Assembly: GCA_947645675.1 (NCBI GenBank)
Contig: CANSDP010000017.1
Coordinates: forward strand, 1 to 38,173
DNA length: 38,173 nucleotides
Origin: an uncultured Bacillota bacterium
GTDB taxonomy: Bacteria > Bacillota > Clostridia > Oscillospirales > Oscillospiraceae
Reading direction: 5' to 3'
This document shows positions 1 through 6,489 of the stretch, piece after piece. The translations under genes and the position numbers were made by a program. Below the pieces are notes generated by a model that saw nothing but the letters and a program-made list of their open reading frames with translations, was not told where the DNA came from and made no database searches. Each line of letters opens with the position of its first letter. Positions within the stretch are counted from its first letter, which is position 1.

Positions 1-494
1 CCCTTGGCCTTGCCCATGTTGCCCACCTGGGCGGCGGGGTTGGCTTTCAGATTGTAGTGCTTCACCGCATGATTGAAAACGGCGCTCAACTGATTGTGGA
101 GCGTTTTCAGATACACAGGGGAGTAGGGCTTGCCGTTCTTGTCCCGGTAGTTCAGCATTTCGCTCTGCCACGCCATGACCTCTTTGGAGTGGATTTCGCT
201 CATTTTCCGCTTTCCAAAGTAGGGCACCAGCTTCTTGTAGAGGATATGCTCTTTCGTCCCCCAGGTGTTCTCCTTGATACGGCCTTTCATGTCTGCGGCG
301 TAGAGCGCCACGAAGCTCTCAAAGGTCATATCCAGGTCGGCGGTCTGCTGTTGCAGGAACGTCCGTTCCCACTCCAGCGCCTCCCGCTTGGTCTTGAAGC
401 CCCGCTTCATCTTCTTTTCCTTTTTCCCCGTCCAGTTCTCAAAGTAAAAGGACGCATACCATGTTCCCTTGGCCTTGTCTTTGTACGCTGGCAT
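1..494 (-). CDS. Tyrosine-type site-specific integrase, N-terminal part (cut by window edge)
   Basis: The reading frame starts at ATG 494 and runs off the left edge, leaving 164 residues. Upstream is a GGAGG ribosome binding site at about 501-506. Residues 1-60 (MPAYKDKAKGTW..., then a Lys-rich KKMKRGFKTKREALEW stretch) look like the arm-type DNA-binding domain of Tn916/Tn1549-like and phage integrases. Residues about 65-155 look like the SAM-like core-binding domain (SFVALYAADMKGRIKENTW... to ...LSAVFNHAVKHYNL). The catalytic R-H-R-Y domain would lie outside the window, so activity cannot be judged. The gene follows the excisionase-like gene by 12 bases and is probably in the same operon. 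Integrases of this kind move integrative elements by recombination between att sites. The family call is firm; the element type is inferred. Confidence 0.9.
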   Translation of the reverse strand, partial: MPAYKDKAKGTWYASFYFENWTGKKEKKMKRGFKTKREALEWERTFLQQQTADLDMTFESFVALYAADMKGRIKENTWGTKEHILYKKLVPYFGKRKMSEIHSKEVMAWQSEMLNYRDKNGKPYSPVYLKTLHNQLSAVFNHAVKHYNLKANPAAQVGNMGKAK

Positions 495-506
495 TTTCTT
501 CCCTCC

Positions 507-695
507 TTACTGATTTTCCCGCAGTCCATAGAACTTTTCCTCGAAGTAGCGCCTGCTCACCCGTCCGGGGATGGTGAGGAAACCTTTCTGCTTCAGCTCC
601 TCGTTCATCTCCCGCACCAGCTTGTAGGCGTAGGGCTTGGAGATACCCAGCGCCCCGGCTACTTCCTCGGCCCGTACAAACAGCTCTTTGCTCAA
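507..695 (-). CDS. Excisionase-like small HTH DNA-binding protein
   Basis: A basic protein of 62 residues with a winged-HTH look: EEVAGALGISKPYAYKLVREMNEELKQ is the helix-turn-helix, followed by a wing-like FLTIPGRVSRRYF segment. Such proteins sit directly before integrases in clostridial integrative elements and are thought to act as excisionase or directionality factors. Start choice: the frame is open up to 743, but the TATAAT box of its own promoter (748-753) places transcription start near 741. An AAGGAGG site at 704-710 sits 8 bases before a TTG at 695, so TTG 695 is preferred; the TTG at 701 is too close to the site. The integrase gene follows after 12 bases. The excisionase role is inferred from size, fold and position. 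Confidence 0.75.
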   Translation of the reverse strand: MSKELFVRAEEVAGALGISKPYAYKLVREMNEELKQKGFLTIPGRVSRRYFEEKFYGLRENQ

Positions 696-718
696 ATACA
701 ACACCTCCTTATTGTTGA

Positions 719-803
719 TTCGCAAAATTGTTAATGCCGACATCCTTATTATACATTCGCATGGTTGTTAATGTCAAGAGTTTATTTCGCAATTTTGTTA
801 ATT
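719..803. promoter_or_regulatory. Three direct-repeat operators in the xis-int / xre divergent region
   Basis: Three 18-base copies of TTCGCA-N3-TTGTTAAT(G/T) lie at 719-736, 756-773 and 786-803, all in the same orientation. The first lies just past the leftward start point, the second runs into the leftward -35 box, and the third ends just before the rightward -35 box. This is the expected layout for binding sites of the neighbouring XRE regulator controlling both its own gene and the xis-int operon. Binding is inferred. Confidence 0.7.
748..777 (-). promoter_or_regulatory. Consensus promoter for xis-int
   Basis: On the minus strand, TTGACA (772-777) and TATAAT (748-753) are separated by 18 bases. 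This is a full-consensus sigma-A type promoter pointing into the excisionase-like gene and the integrase. Its strength suggests that it is normally repressed. Confidence 0.8.
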
Positions 804-809
804 TTCTTC

Positions 810-838
810 TTGCATATTTCGCTTATTTGCGCTATACT
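810..838 (+). promoter_or_regulatory. Promoter of the XRE regulator
   Basis: TTGCAT (810-815) and TATACT (833-838) with a 17-base spacer, 22 bases before the ATG at 861. The third operator repeat ends six bases upstream of the -35 box. Confidence 0.7.
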
Positions 839-860
839 ATTTTCAAAGGCGGTGGAACAT

Positions 861-1418
861 ATGACAGTAGGAGAAAAAATCAAGAAAATCCGCACATTTC
901 GGGGTATGACGCAAAAGGAATTGGGGCTGGCTATCGGCTTTGAGGAAAAGGGAGCGGATAACCGTATTGCCCAGTACGAAACAAATTACCGTGTGCCAAA
1001 GAGGGAGCTGCTGGACAAGATTGCCCAGGCCCTGCGGGTAGACCGTCAGAACTTCTATACGGTTCAACCCGGCTGTGCCGAGGACTTCATGCGGACGTTC
1101 TTCTGGCTGGACGAGGACAGCCCCGGCTCTATCCGCCTGTTTCAGCTTGTCCGCAACCCCGGCAAGACGGGGGCCTCCGATGATACCGCCGTCCGCTACA
1201 ACGACACGGACGACTGGCCCGCTCAACCTCCCGTGGGTATCTACTTCAACTACGGCCTTGTGGACGAGTTTATGAGGGAATGGCTCTTGCGCCAGCAGGA
1301 GCTGCACGCCGGGGAGATCACCAGGGAGGAATACTTTGAATGGAAACTCAACTGGCCGTGTACCTGTGATGACAGCAAACGATTTGACAACTATGTTCCT
1401 TGGAGAAAAGAAAAATAG
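861..1418 (+). CDS. XRE-family regulator with a long C-terminal domain
   Basis: A protein of 185 residues. Residues 1-65 form a Cro/C1-type HTH (GEKIKKIRTFRGMTQKELG..., then a recognition helix region before QYETNYRVPKRELLDKIAQAL). The remaining 120 residues have no domain I can name and contain acidic and aromatic stretches (FFWLDEDSPGS, EEYFEWKLNWPCTCDD). Start ATG 861 is preceded by AGGCGGTGG at 847-855; the longer frame from 765 would place the start upstream of the promoter. It is divergent from xis-int with three repeat operators between them, so it most likely represses or switches mobility of the element. It is co-located with integrase modules and not part of the guaA neighbourhood. 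The HTH call is firm; the role is inferred. Confidence 0.85.
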   Translation: MTVGEKIKKIRTFRGMTQKELGLAIGFEEKGADNRIAQYETNYRVPKRELLDKIAQALRVDRQNFYTVQPGCAEDFMRTFFWLDEDSPGSIRLFQLVRNPGKTGASDDTAVRYNDTDDWPAQPPVGIYFNYGLVDEFMREWLLRQQELHAGEITREEYFEWKLNWPCTCDDSKRFDNYVPWRKEK

Positions 1419-1475
1419 GACAAGCAAAACCGCCCTGCTGAACTTGTCGTTCAACAGGGCGGTTTTGCTTGTCCT
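1417..1475. terminator. Long near-perfect hairpin, probable bidirectional terminator
   Basis: Two 27-base arms (1417-1443 and 1449-1475) with one mismatch and a 5-base loop. They overlap the stop codon of the XRE gene. Each arm carries AAAACCGCCCTG / CAGGGCGGTTTT, so transcripts from either side meet a GC stem next to a T run. The arms are unusually long for a terminator. Confidence 0.7.
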
Positions 1476-1590
1476 TTGCAATCATTCTCTTGTGTGACCG
1501 GGTTGAAACGAATAGTATCAAACCAGTATCACAAGGCAAAGTGACAGGTCAAAAAGCCTGTATTCATGCGGGTTTGCGCCGTTTTGACGG
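1476..1590. other. Junction region between mobile element and guaA
   Basis: No gene is seen here. The stretch holds two copies of AGTATCA 11 bases apart (1514-1520 and 1525-1531) and a small inverted repeat ACAGG/CCTGT (1544-1548, 1557-1561). The 3' end of guaA is a known integration hotspot for genomic islands in Firmicutes, so this may be the att-proximal arm of the element. The other att copy lies outside the window. Confidence 0.4.
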
Positions 1591-2880
1591 TCATTCCCAC
1601 TCTATGGTTCCACTGGGCTTCGGAGTCAGATCGAAGAGGACACGGTTGACGCCCTTGACCTCGTTGGTGATGCGGGCGGTGATGTGCTGAAGGAGGTCGA
1701 AGGGGACATTTTCCACGGTGGCGGTCATAGCGTCCACGGTATTGACCGCGCGGATGATGACGCACCACTCCTCGGTGCGCCTGTTGTCCCGGACGCCCAC
1801 CGATTTCAGGTCAGGGATGGCGGTAAAGTACTGCCACACCTTGCCCTCCAGGCCGTTTTTGGCAAATTCCTCCCGGAGAATTGCGTCAGACTCCCGGACG
1901 GCCTCCAGCCGGTCCCGGGTGATGGCTCCCAGGCAGCGCACGCCCAGGCCGGGGCCGGGGAAGGGCTGGCGGTACACCATGCTGTCGGGCAGGCCCAGAG
2001 CCTTGCCGCAGGCACGAACCTCGTCCTTGAAGAGCATTTTCAGGGGCTCTACCAGCTCAAAATCCAGATCCTCGGGCAGGCCGCCCACGTTGTGGTGGCT
2101 CTTCACCGCCTTGACTGTCTTAGTACCGCTCTCAATAATGTCGGGGTAGATGGTGCCCTGGCCCAGGAACTCAATGCCGTCCAGCTTACGGGCCTCCTCC
2201 TCAAAGACGCGGATGAACTCCGCGCCGATGATCTTCCGCTTCCGCTCCGGCTCGGCCACGCCGGCCAGCTTGTCCAGGAATCGGTCCACCCCGTCCACAT
2301 AGACCAGGTTGGCATCCATCTCGTCCCGGAAGACCTTGACTACCTGCTCCGGCTCCCCCTTGCGGAGCAGGCCGTGGTTGACGTGGACGCAGGTGAGCTG
2401 CTTGCCGATGGCCTTGATGAGCAGGGCGGCCACCACGGAGGAGTCCACCCCGCCGGACAGGGCCAGCAGAACCTTCTTGTCCCCCACCTGACGGCGGATG
2501 AGCTCCACCTGGTCGGCAATAAAATTGTCCATGTTCCAGTTGGCCTCGGCTCCGCAGATGGTAAAGACAAAGTTTTTCAGAGCGGACTCCCGCTCCCCGT
2601 CGTCGGCGGGCCAGGGATCGTCCCCCCGGTGGTCCACCAGCAGAGCGGGAATATCACAGTCGTAAATCTCCTGGGCCACGTCGATCTCCACCCCATCGAC
2701 CACCCGGTTGGGGCCGCCGTTGAGGATGATCCCCTTCACGTTGGGCAGGGCCTTCAGCTCCGCCAGTGTAATGTCGTGGGGGTGGATCTCCGAATAAACC
2801 CCCAGGGCCCGAATTTCCCGGGCAATCTTGGGGTTCTCCTCACTGCCCAGGTCCAGTACGACGATCATGTCCTGTTTCAT
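1591..2880 (-). CDS. guaA: GMP synthetase with collapsed glutamine amidotransferase domain
   Basis: GMP synthetase turns XMP, ATP and ammonia (normally from glutamine) into GMP. The ATP-pyrophosphatase half is intact: LSGGVDSS at residues 141-148, then conserved HGLLRK, YPDIIESG and the dimerisation domain ending in the typical IEWE. The N-terminal class I amidotransferase half is short: it keeps LNGGPN (53-58), then passes within about 40 residues straight to the linker (NFVFTICGAEANWNMDNF). The nucleophile loop (GxCxGxQ) and the HPE motif are both missing. Total length is 429 residues against about 510-525 for the family. The frame is open throughout, so this looks like a clean internal loss. 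ATG 2880 is chosen because GGAGG (2891-2895) sits 10 bases upstream; a TTG at 2886 is too close. The gene lies 32 bases after the rluA-type gene, so they are probably co-transcribed. Confidence 0.93.
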   Translation of the reverse strand: MKQDMIVVLDLGSEENPKIAREIRALGVYSEIHPHDITLAELKALPNVKGIILNGGPNRVVDGVEIDVAQEIYDCDIPALLVDHRGDDPWPADDGERESALKNFVFTICGAEANWNMDNFIADQVELIRRQVGDKKVLLALSGGVDSSVVAALLIKAIGKQLTCVHVNHGLLRKGEPEQVVKVFRDEMDANLVYVDGVDRFLDKLAGVAEPERKRKIIGAEFIRVFEEEARKLDGIEFLGQGTIYPDIIESGTKTVKAVKSHHNVGGLPEDLDFELVEPLKMLFKDEVRACGKALGLPDSMVYRQPFPGPGLGVRCLGAITRDRLEAVRESDAILREEFAKNGLEGKVWQYFTAIPDLKSVGVRDNRRTEEWCVIIRAVNTVDAMTATVENVPFDLLQHITARITNEVKGVNRVLFDLTPKPSGTIEWE

Positions 2881-2912
2881 AGACAAATTTCCTCCCTCTG
2901 TAAATTTCTGTA

Positions 2913-3902
2913 TTATCCTAACACATTCGCCCCCTTCCGCGCAAGACCTGGGAAAAATTTTTCTACAAATTCCACGTCCTCCACCTGGAAGGCTCTGCCG
3001 TTGAGGGGTTCCAGGGGGCCGGCGCCGGTGGTGAAGCGGAAGGCAAGCTTGTAGGAATACAGGGCCTGGCCGTGGCGTCCGTATTTGCGGTTCTCCCGCT
3101 CGGAGCCATATTTGCCGTCCCCCAGGAGGGGATGCCCGGCGGCGGCGAACTGAGCTCTGATCTGATGGGTCCGGCCGGTAATCAGGTCACACTCCACCAG
3201 GGACAGGCCGTCCTTCACCGCCAGAGTCCTGTAGTCGGTGATGGCGATCTTGGCCCCCGGCTCCGGCTTTTTCCGGACGTAGACCTGTTTCTTCACCTCA
3301 TCCTTGAAAATATACCCCTCCAGCCGTCCCTGGGGCGGGGACATCCTCCCCTGGACCACGCAGAGGTAGAGCTTGGTCAGCTCCCGGTCCTTAATCTTCT
3401 GGTTCATCACCCGCAGGCCCTCGGCGGTCTTGGCGGCGATGACGATGCCCCCGGTGTTCCGGTCGATGCGGTTGCACAGGGCGGGGGCAAAGGAGTTTTC
3501 CCAGTAGGGGGACCACTCCTTCTTCTGATACAGATAGGCCTGGATATGGGTGAGCAGAGTGTTGACCCGCTCGTTTTCGTCGGGGTGAACCACCAGCCCG
3601 GGGCGCTTGTCCAGCAGCATAATGTGCCCGTCCTCATAGAGGATATTCAGTCTGGGCTGGTAGAGGGAGAGAAAGGCGTTCTCCGGAGTTGGACGGTCAA
3701 AGAACTCGTCGTTGATATACAGCTGGAGCACGTCCCCTTCGCTGAGCCGCACATCCCGCTTGGACCCCCTGCCGTTCACCTTCACCCGCTTGAGGCGGAT
3801 GTACTTCTGGGCCAGCGGCCCGGGCAGCAGAGGCATGGTCTTGGCCAGCCAGCGGTCCAGCCGCTGACCGGCGTCGTTTCTTCCGATGGTAAATTCCTTC
3901 AT
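2913..3902 (-). CDS. RluA-family 23S rRNA / tRNA pseudouridine synthase
   Basis: A 329-residue enzyme that isomerises uridine to pseudouridine in RNA. Residues 1-65 form an S4 RNA-binding domain (AGQRLDRWLAKTMPLLPGPLA...; KVNGRGSKRDVRLSEGD). The catalytic motif is NRIDRNTGG (144-152), a variant of HRLDxxTSG, with Asp147 as the active residue. The later ITGRTHQIRAQFAAAGHPLLGD block is also typical. Start ATG 3902 has GGAGG five bases upstream; the extension to 3914 uses a TTG inside that site. Which RluA subtype (RluC or RluD-like) and which uridine it targets cannot be told. Its promoter is at 3939-3967. Confidence 0.9.
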   Translation of the reverse strand: MKEFTIGRNDAGQRLDRWLAKTMPLLPGPLAQKYIRLKRVKVNGRGSKRDVRLSEGDVLQLYINDEFFDRPTPENAFLSLYQPRLNILYEDGHIMLLDKRPGLVVHPDENERVNTLLTHIQAYLYQKKEWSPYWENSFAPALCNRIDRNTGGIVIAAKTAEGLRVMNQKIKDRELTKLYLCVVQGRMSPPQGRLEGYIFKDEVKKQVYVRKKPEPGAKIAITDYRTLAVKDGLSLVECDLITGRTHQIRAQFAAAGHPLLGDGKYGSERENRKYGRHGQALYSYKLAFRFTTGAGPLEPLNGRAFQVEDVEFVEKFFPGLARKGANVLG

Positions 3903-3938
3903 ATTCACCTCCAAAGGCTCCTTTTGTCTTACAGGGAC

Positions 3939-3967
3939 ATTTCACCATATTCCATCCCCGGTGTCAA
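3939..3967 (-). promoter_or_regulatory. Promoter of the rluA-type gene and guaA
   Basis: On the minus strand, TTGACA (3962-3967), 17-base spacer, TGAAAT (3939-3944). The -10 box matches 4 of 6 bases. It sits 36 bases before ATG 3902. Confidence 0.5.
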
Positions 3968-3998
3968 TAAATTTCGTGGAGAAATTTGTGAAAAGCAT

Positions 3999-4027
3999 TT
4001 GACATTTTGGCAAAAAGTCTTTATAAT
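3999..4027 (+). promoter_or_regulatory. Consensus promoter for yceD-rpmF
   Basis: TTGACA (3999-4004), 17-base spacer, TATAAT (4022-4027): a full match to the sigma-A consensus. It lies about 50 bases before ATG 4079. Confidence 0.85.
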
Positions 4028-4078
4028 ATCCTGCGTACCATTCTGCGAGTATGGGGCTCTGCCCCGGGGAGGAACGTC

Positions 4079-4582
4079 ATGCGTCTGGATCTGCGAGATA
4101 TCATCCATGTACCGGACGCAAGAAAGATGTTTCAGCTTCAGCTGGACCTGTCCGGGCAGGACTTCTATGGCAGCAGTCCAATCGTCCGCCCCGTGGAGAT
4201 CGAGGGCAGCGTGACCAACCACGCCGGCGCTCTGGTCCTGGAGGGGACGGCCCGTTCCGTTCTGGAGCTCCAATGTGACCGCTGCGGGAAAACCTTTTCC
4301 CGGGAACATGTGGTCGTGCTGGACAACCTGGTGGCTCAGGAGCTGGAGGACGAGGAGAACGACGATATCCTCCTTCTGGAGGGCACCGAGCTGGACCTGG
4401 ACGAGACGGCCGGTACTGCCTTTATCCTCGCGATGGATACCAAAAACCTTTGCTCAGACGACTGCAAAGGGCTGTGCGCCAAGTGCGGAGCCGACTTGAA
4501 CCTCGGCCCCTGCGGGTGCGGACCTGATGTCGATCCAAGACTGGCGGCCCTTGCGCAGCTGTTGGATAAGGAAGCTGAGTGA
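4079..4582 (+). CDS. yceD: YceD family (DUF177) protein, 23S rRNA accumulation factor
   Basis: A 167-residue member of the YceD/DUF177 family. In bacteria and plastids the family is linked to 23S rRNA accumulation and is typically encoded just before rpmF, as here (45-base gap). The sequence shows the family's zinc-type cysteine pairs: CDRCGKTF in the middle and CSDDCKGLCAKCG with a further CGCG near the C-terminus, plus an acidic segment (ELEDEENDD). Start ATG 4079 has GGGGAGGAA at 4066-4073; the frame open from 4007 extends into the promoter and is discarded. Transcribed from a consensus promoter, as expected for ribosome-related genes. Confidence 0.9.
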   Translation: MRLDLRDIIHVPDARKMFQLQLDLSGQDFYGSSPIVRPVEIEGSVTNHAGALVLEGTARSVLELQCDRCGKTFSREHVVVLDNLVAQELEDEENDDILLLEGTELDLDETAGTAFILAMDTKNLCSDDCKGLCAKCGADLNLGPCGCGPDVDPRLAALAQLLDKEAE

Positions 4583-4627
4583 GTAGTAGATGTGCCCTGA
4601 CCGGCACAGCCGAAGGAGGTGTCACCC

Positions 4628-4816
4628 ATGGCGGTCCCCAAGGGAAAAGTATCCAAGGCCCGGCGCGATAAGCGGCGCAGCTCCCACTGGAAGCTGGAAA
4701 CTCCCGGTATCGTGACCTGCCCCAAGTGCGGGGCTTACCGGCTGCCTCACCGTATGTGCAAGAATTGCCTGACCTATAACGGCCGTTCCTTCGGCCAGGT
4801 TGAGGCCCAGCAGTAA
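4628..4816 (+). CDS. rpmF: 50S ribosomal protein L32
   Basis: A 62-residue protein starting [23 protein letters not shown], the usual L32 N-terminus. The zinc-ribbon is CPKCG...CKNC (two CxxC pairs, 13 residues apart). An AAGGAGGTG ribosome binding site lies at 4613-4621, seven bases before ATG 4628. It is the second gene of the yceD-rpmF operon and is followed directly by a terminator. In many Firmicutes plsX comes next; here plsX is about 5 kb away on the other strand. Confidence 0.97.
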   Translation: MAVPKGKVSKARRDKRRSSHWKLETPGIVTCPKCGAYRLPHRMCKNCLTYNGRSFGQVEAQQ

Positions 4817-4825
4817 GAGAACAAA

Positions 4826-4858
4826 GCCCTCCGGCGAACGCCGGAGGGCCTCTTTTAT
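4826..4858 (+). terminator. Intrinsic terminator after rpmF
   Basis: A GC stem of 10 pairs (4826-4835 with 4840-4849, loop GAAC) followed by TCTTTTATTT. The T run overlaps the stop codon region of the convergent gene ending at 4855. Confidence 0.9.
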
Positions 4859-5517
4859 TTCTCCATCTTTTCCAGCAGCGTCTCCATCAGCGCTATATAG
4901 ACCTCCCGGACACGCCCAAAGATCTCCTCGGCGGTGGCCTCGTCATAGATATGGGAGGTGCGGTTGCGGTCGGTCAGCAGAGCCAGCCAGCCCTCGCCGT
5001 CGGAAATCAGGCCGTCCGACAGGGCCTGACGCATCACCGCCTTGGGACTATTCAGCTCCTCGTACCCCTGGTCGATCAAATATTCCCGGACCGTCTTCCA
5101 GGCCAGCTCACAGGTAAACTCAAAGCGCTGGATTACTCCGTCCCGAACAATATCGCCGGGGGCCTGGTCATACCGCGCCAGACCCTCTCTAAGTCGCTCC
5201 AGGGCCTGGCGGTAGTTGGCACACTTACCCTCAAATTTATCCATCAGCAAAACGCCCTCCTTTTGTATCCGCTTCAGCAGCGCCGGGTCGGTGGTGTCGG
5301 AAATCAACACCACATCCACCTTCATCAGAGACGGGAGCTCGTCCACTTCTGCCAGCAGCTTCATCCGCATATCCCCAGGCACGCCCCAGAGGGCAAAATC
5401 ATAGTCGCTGCCAGGCCGGTGGTCCCCTCTCGCCCGGGAGCCAAAGAGACACAGCCGCTTCGCGTGACAGCGCGCGGCCAGCTCCTTCATTTGACAGATC
5501 ACCCGATCCTGTTCCAT
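4855..5517 (-). CDS. Fused MNT-type nucleotidyltransferase and HEPN / HI0074-type domain protein
   Basis: One 220-residue chain with two domains. Residues 1-95 are a minimal nucleotidyltransferase of the MNT/MntA class: GSRARGDHRPGSDYDF has the GS (26-27) and the Asp pair D38-x-D40, with a likely third acid in KVDVV (D68). Residues 98-220 match the nucleotidyltransferase substrate-binding (HI0074, HEPN-like) family, including R184-N-R-T-S-H189, a fit to the HEPN R-x4-H motif. Such pairs are usually two adjacent genes: the HEPN part can be an RNase toxin that the MNT part blocks by adding AMP (type VII toxin-antitoxin, HepT-MntA). ATG 5517 lies three bases after the recO stop, with GGAGGTG inside the recO end, so translation is probably coupled. 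Toxin activity is an inference. Confidence 0.8.
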   Translation of the reverse strand: MEQDRVICQMKELAARCHAKRLCLFGSRARGDHRPGSDYDFALWGVPGDMRMKLLAEVDELPSLMKVDVVLISDTTDPALLKRIQKEGVLLMDKFEGKCANYRQALERLREGLARYDQAPGDIVRDGVIQRFEFTCELAWKTVREYLIDQGYEELNSPKAVMRQALSDGLISDGEGWLALLTDRNRTSHIYDEATAEEIFGRVREVYIALMETLLEKMEK

Positions 5518-5520
5518 ACG

Positions 5521-6246
5521 CTACCCACCTCCGTAAGCTTGAGAGAGGCCCCTGTCCGGCGCCCCGCCGGGCTGCATTTCCAGGCTCTTGTAATAATCCA
5601 GCGTAGAGAATCCCCGCTCCAGCTGGGTGTGGAGATAGGCCTCCGACGCGCCGGCCAGCTGCTTCAGTGGCTCCTCCCCCAACTGGAAGGAGAACAGCCG
5701 CCGGGGGTCGCCGTGGAGGATATGCTCCAGCGCGGCCAGAGCGGGGGGCGGCAGGGGCAGGGATATCCCTTCCCCGCAGACCTTTCCGTCCTCCAAAAGG
5801 GGCTCATACCCCGCCAGGGCCAGGGCCTTCCACTCAAAGGCGGCCTTTACCAGAGGCAGGGGTTTTTCCGGCATCTTGTCCAGGGCGTGGAGGCTGTTCA
5901 GGGTGAGGGACAGCAGCTCGGGGCTGGGCAGTCCCTCCACCGCCAGCAGCTCGGCCACCTCGGCGAAGTAGCAGCCCAGGGCCAGCCGCTGGATGTCGTC
6001 CCGGACCCCCCGGAACAGCCGCTGAGTGGCCGACTCCTTCACCGCCCAGCGGCCCTGGTAGTCGTAAAGCACCATCTCCGACCAGACCAGCAGCTGGCAC
6101 CCGGCGGCGATGGCGCTCCCTTTTTTCCGGCACCCCCGGGCGGCGGCGGCGAGCTTCCCCTGGTCCTGGGTGAGCAGGGTCAGAATTTTGTCCGACTCCT
6201 TGTAGTCTGTCGTCCGCAGGACCAGGGCCTTGGTGGTGATGTGCAT
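5521..6246 (-). CDS. recO: DNA repair protein RecO
   Basis: A 241-residue RecO, which anneals single strands and loads RecA with RecR during gap repair. The OB-fold N-terminus is plain: MHITTKALVLRTTDYKESDKILTLLTQDQGKLAAAARG. The helical middle (RLALGCYFAEVAELL...) follows. The zinc-finger usually found after GYEP is missing: only one Cys (KVCGEG) is left where four are common. Start ATG 6246 is 8 bases from AGGAG (6256-6260); the ATG at 6252 is too close, and the longer frame to 6408 overlaps the yqzL-like gene. The order era / yqzL / recO is conserved in Firmicutes. Confidence 0.93.
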   Translation of the reverse strand: MHITTKALVLRTTDYKESDKILTLLTQDQGKLAAAARGCRKKGSAIAAGCQLLVWSEMVLYDYQGRWAVKESATQRLFRGVRDDIQRLALGCYFAEVAELLAVEGLPSPELLSLTLNSLHALDKMPEKPLPLVKAAFEWKALALAGYEPLLEDGKVCGEGISLPLPPPALAALEHILHGDPRRLFSFQLGEEPLKQLAGASEAYLHTQLERGFSTLDYYKSLEMQPGGAPDRGLSQAYGGG

Positions 6247-6278
6247 GGACATTTCTCCTATGTACGGGCGCCCGCCCG

Positions 6279-6425
6279 TCAGACTTCTTCCATTCTGGGC
6301 TGAAAGGCGGTTTTCGCCAGCTCCTCCCACTGTCGGGACCGCTCCTCCCGCTCCCCGGCCAGGGCCAGCCACACCGCCGGCAGTCCGGTCTTGCAAAACA
6401 GCTCCCAAAGTCCCCGCTCATCCAT
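6279..6425 (-). CDS. YqzL-like small protein between era and recO
   Basis: A 48-residue ORF (MDERGLWELFCKTGLPAVWLALAGEREE..., ending RMEEV). In Bacillus a short protein, YqzL, occupies the same slot between era and recO and likewise starts with an acidic-aromatic W-x-L-F-x-x-TG segment. GGAGGG at about 6433-6438 is eight bases before ATG 6425, so translation is well supported. The function of the family is not known. The gap to recO is 32 bases. Confidence 0.7.
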   Translation of the reverse strand: MDERGLWELFCKTGLPAVWLALAGEREERSRQWEELAKTAFQPRMEEV

Positions 6426-6489
6426 GGTACAGCCCTCCCTTTCTTTGCTTAGGCTGGCTGTTTCAACGGGAAACTATAAGCGGGAAATT

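Noticed and set aside
365..374. A match between the guaA 3' end and the integrase gene (TTCCCACTC) as a possible att pair
   Set aside because: Only nine bases long. It arises because both proteins contain Glu-Trp-Glu, and it lies inside the integrase reading frame.
1684..3054. A 456-codon open frame opposite guaA
   Set aside because: Shadow of guaA in a GC-rich genome; no ribosome binding site and no recognisable motif.
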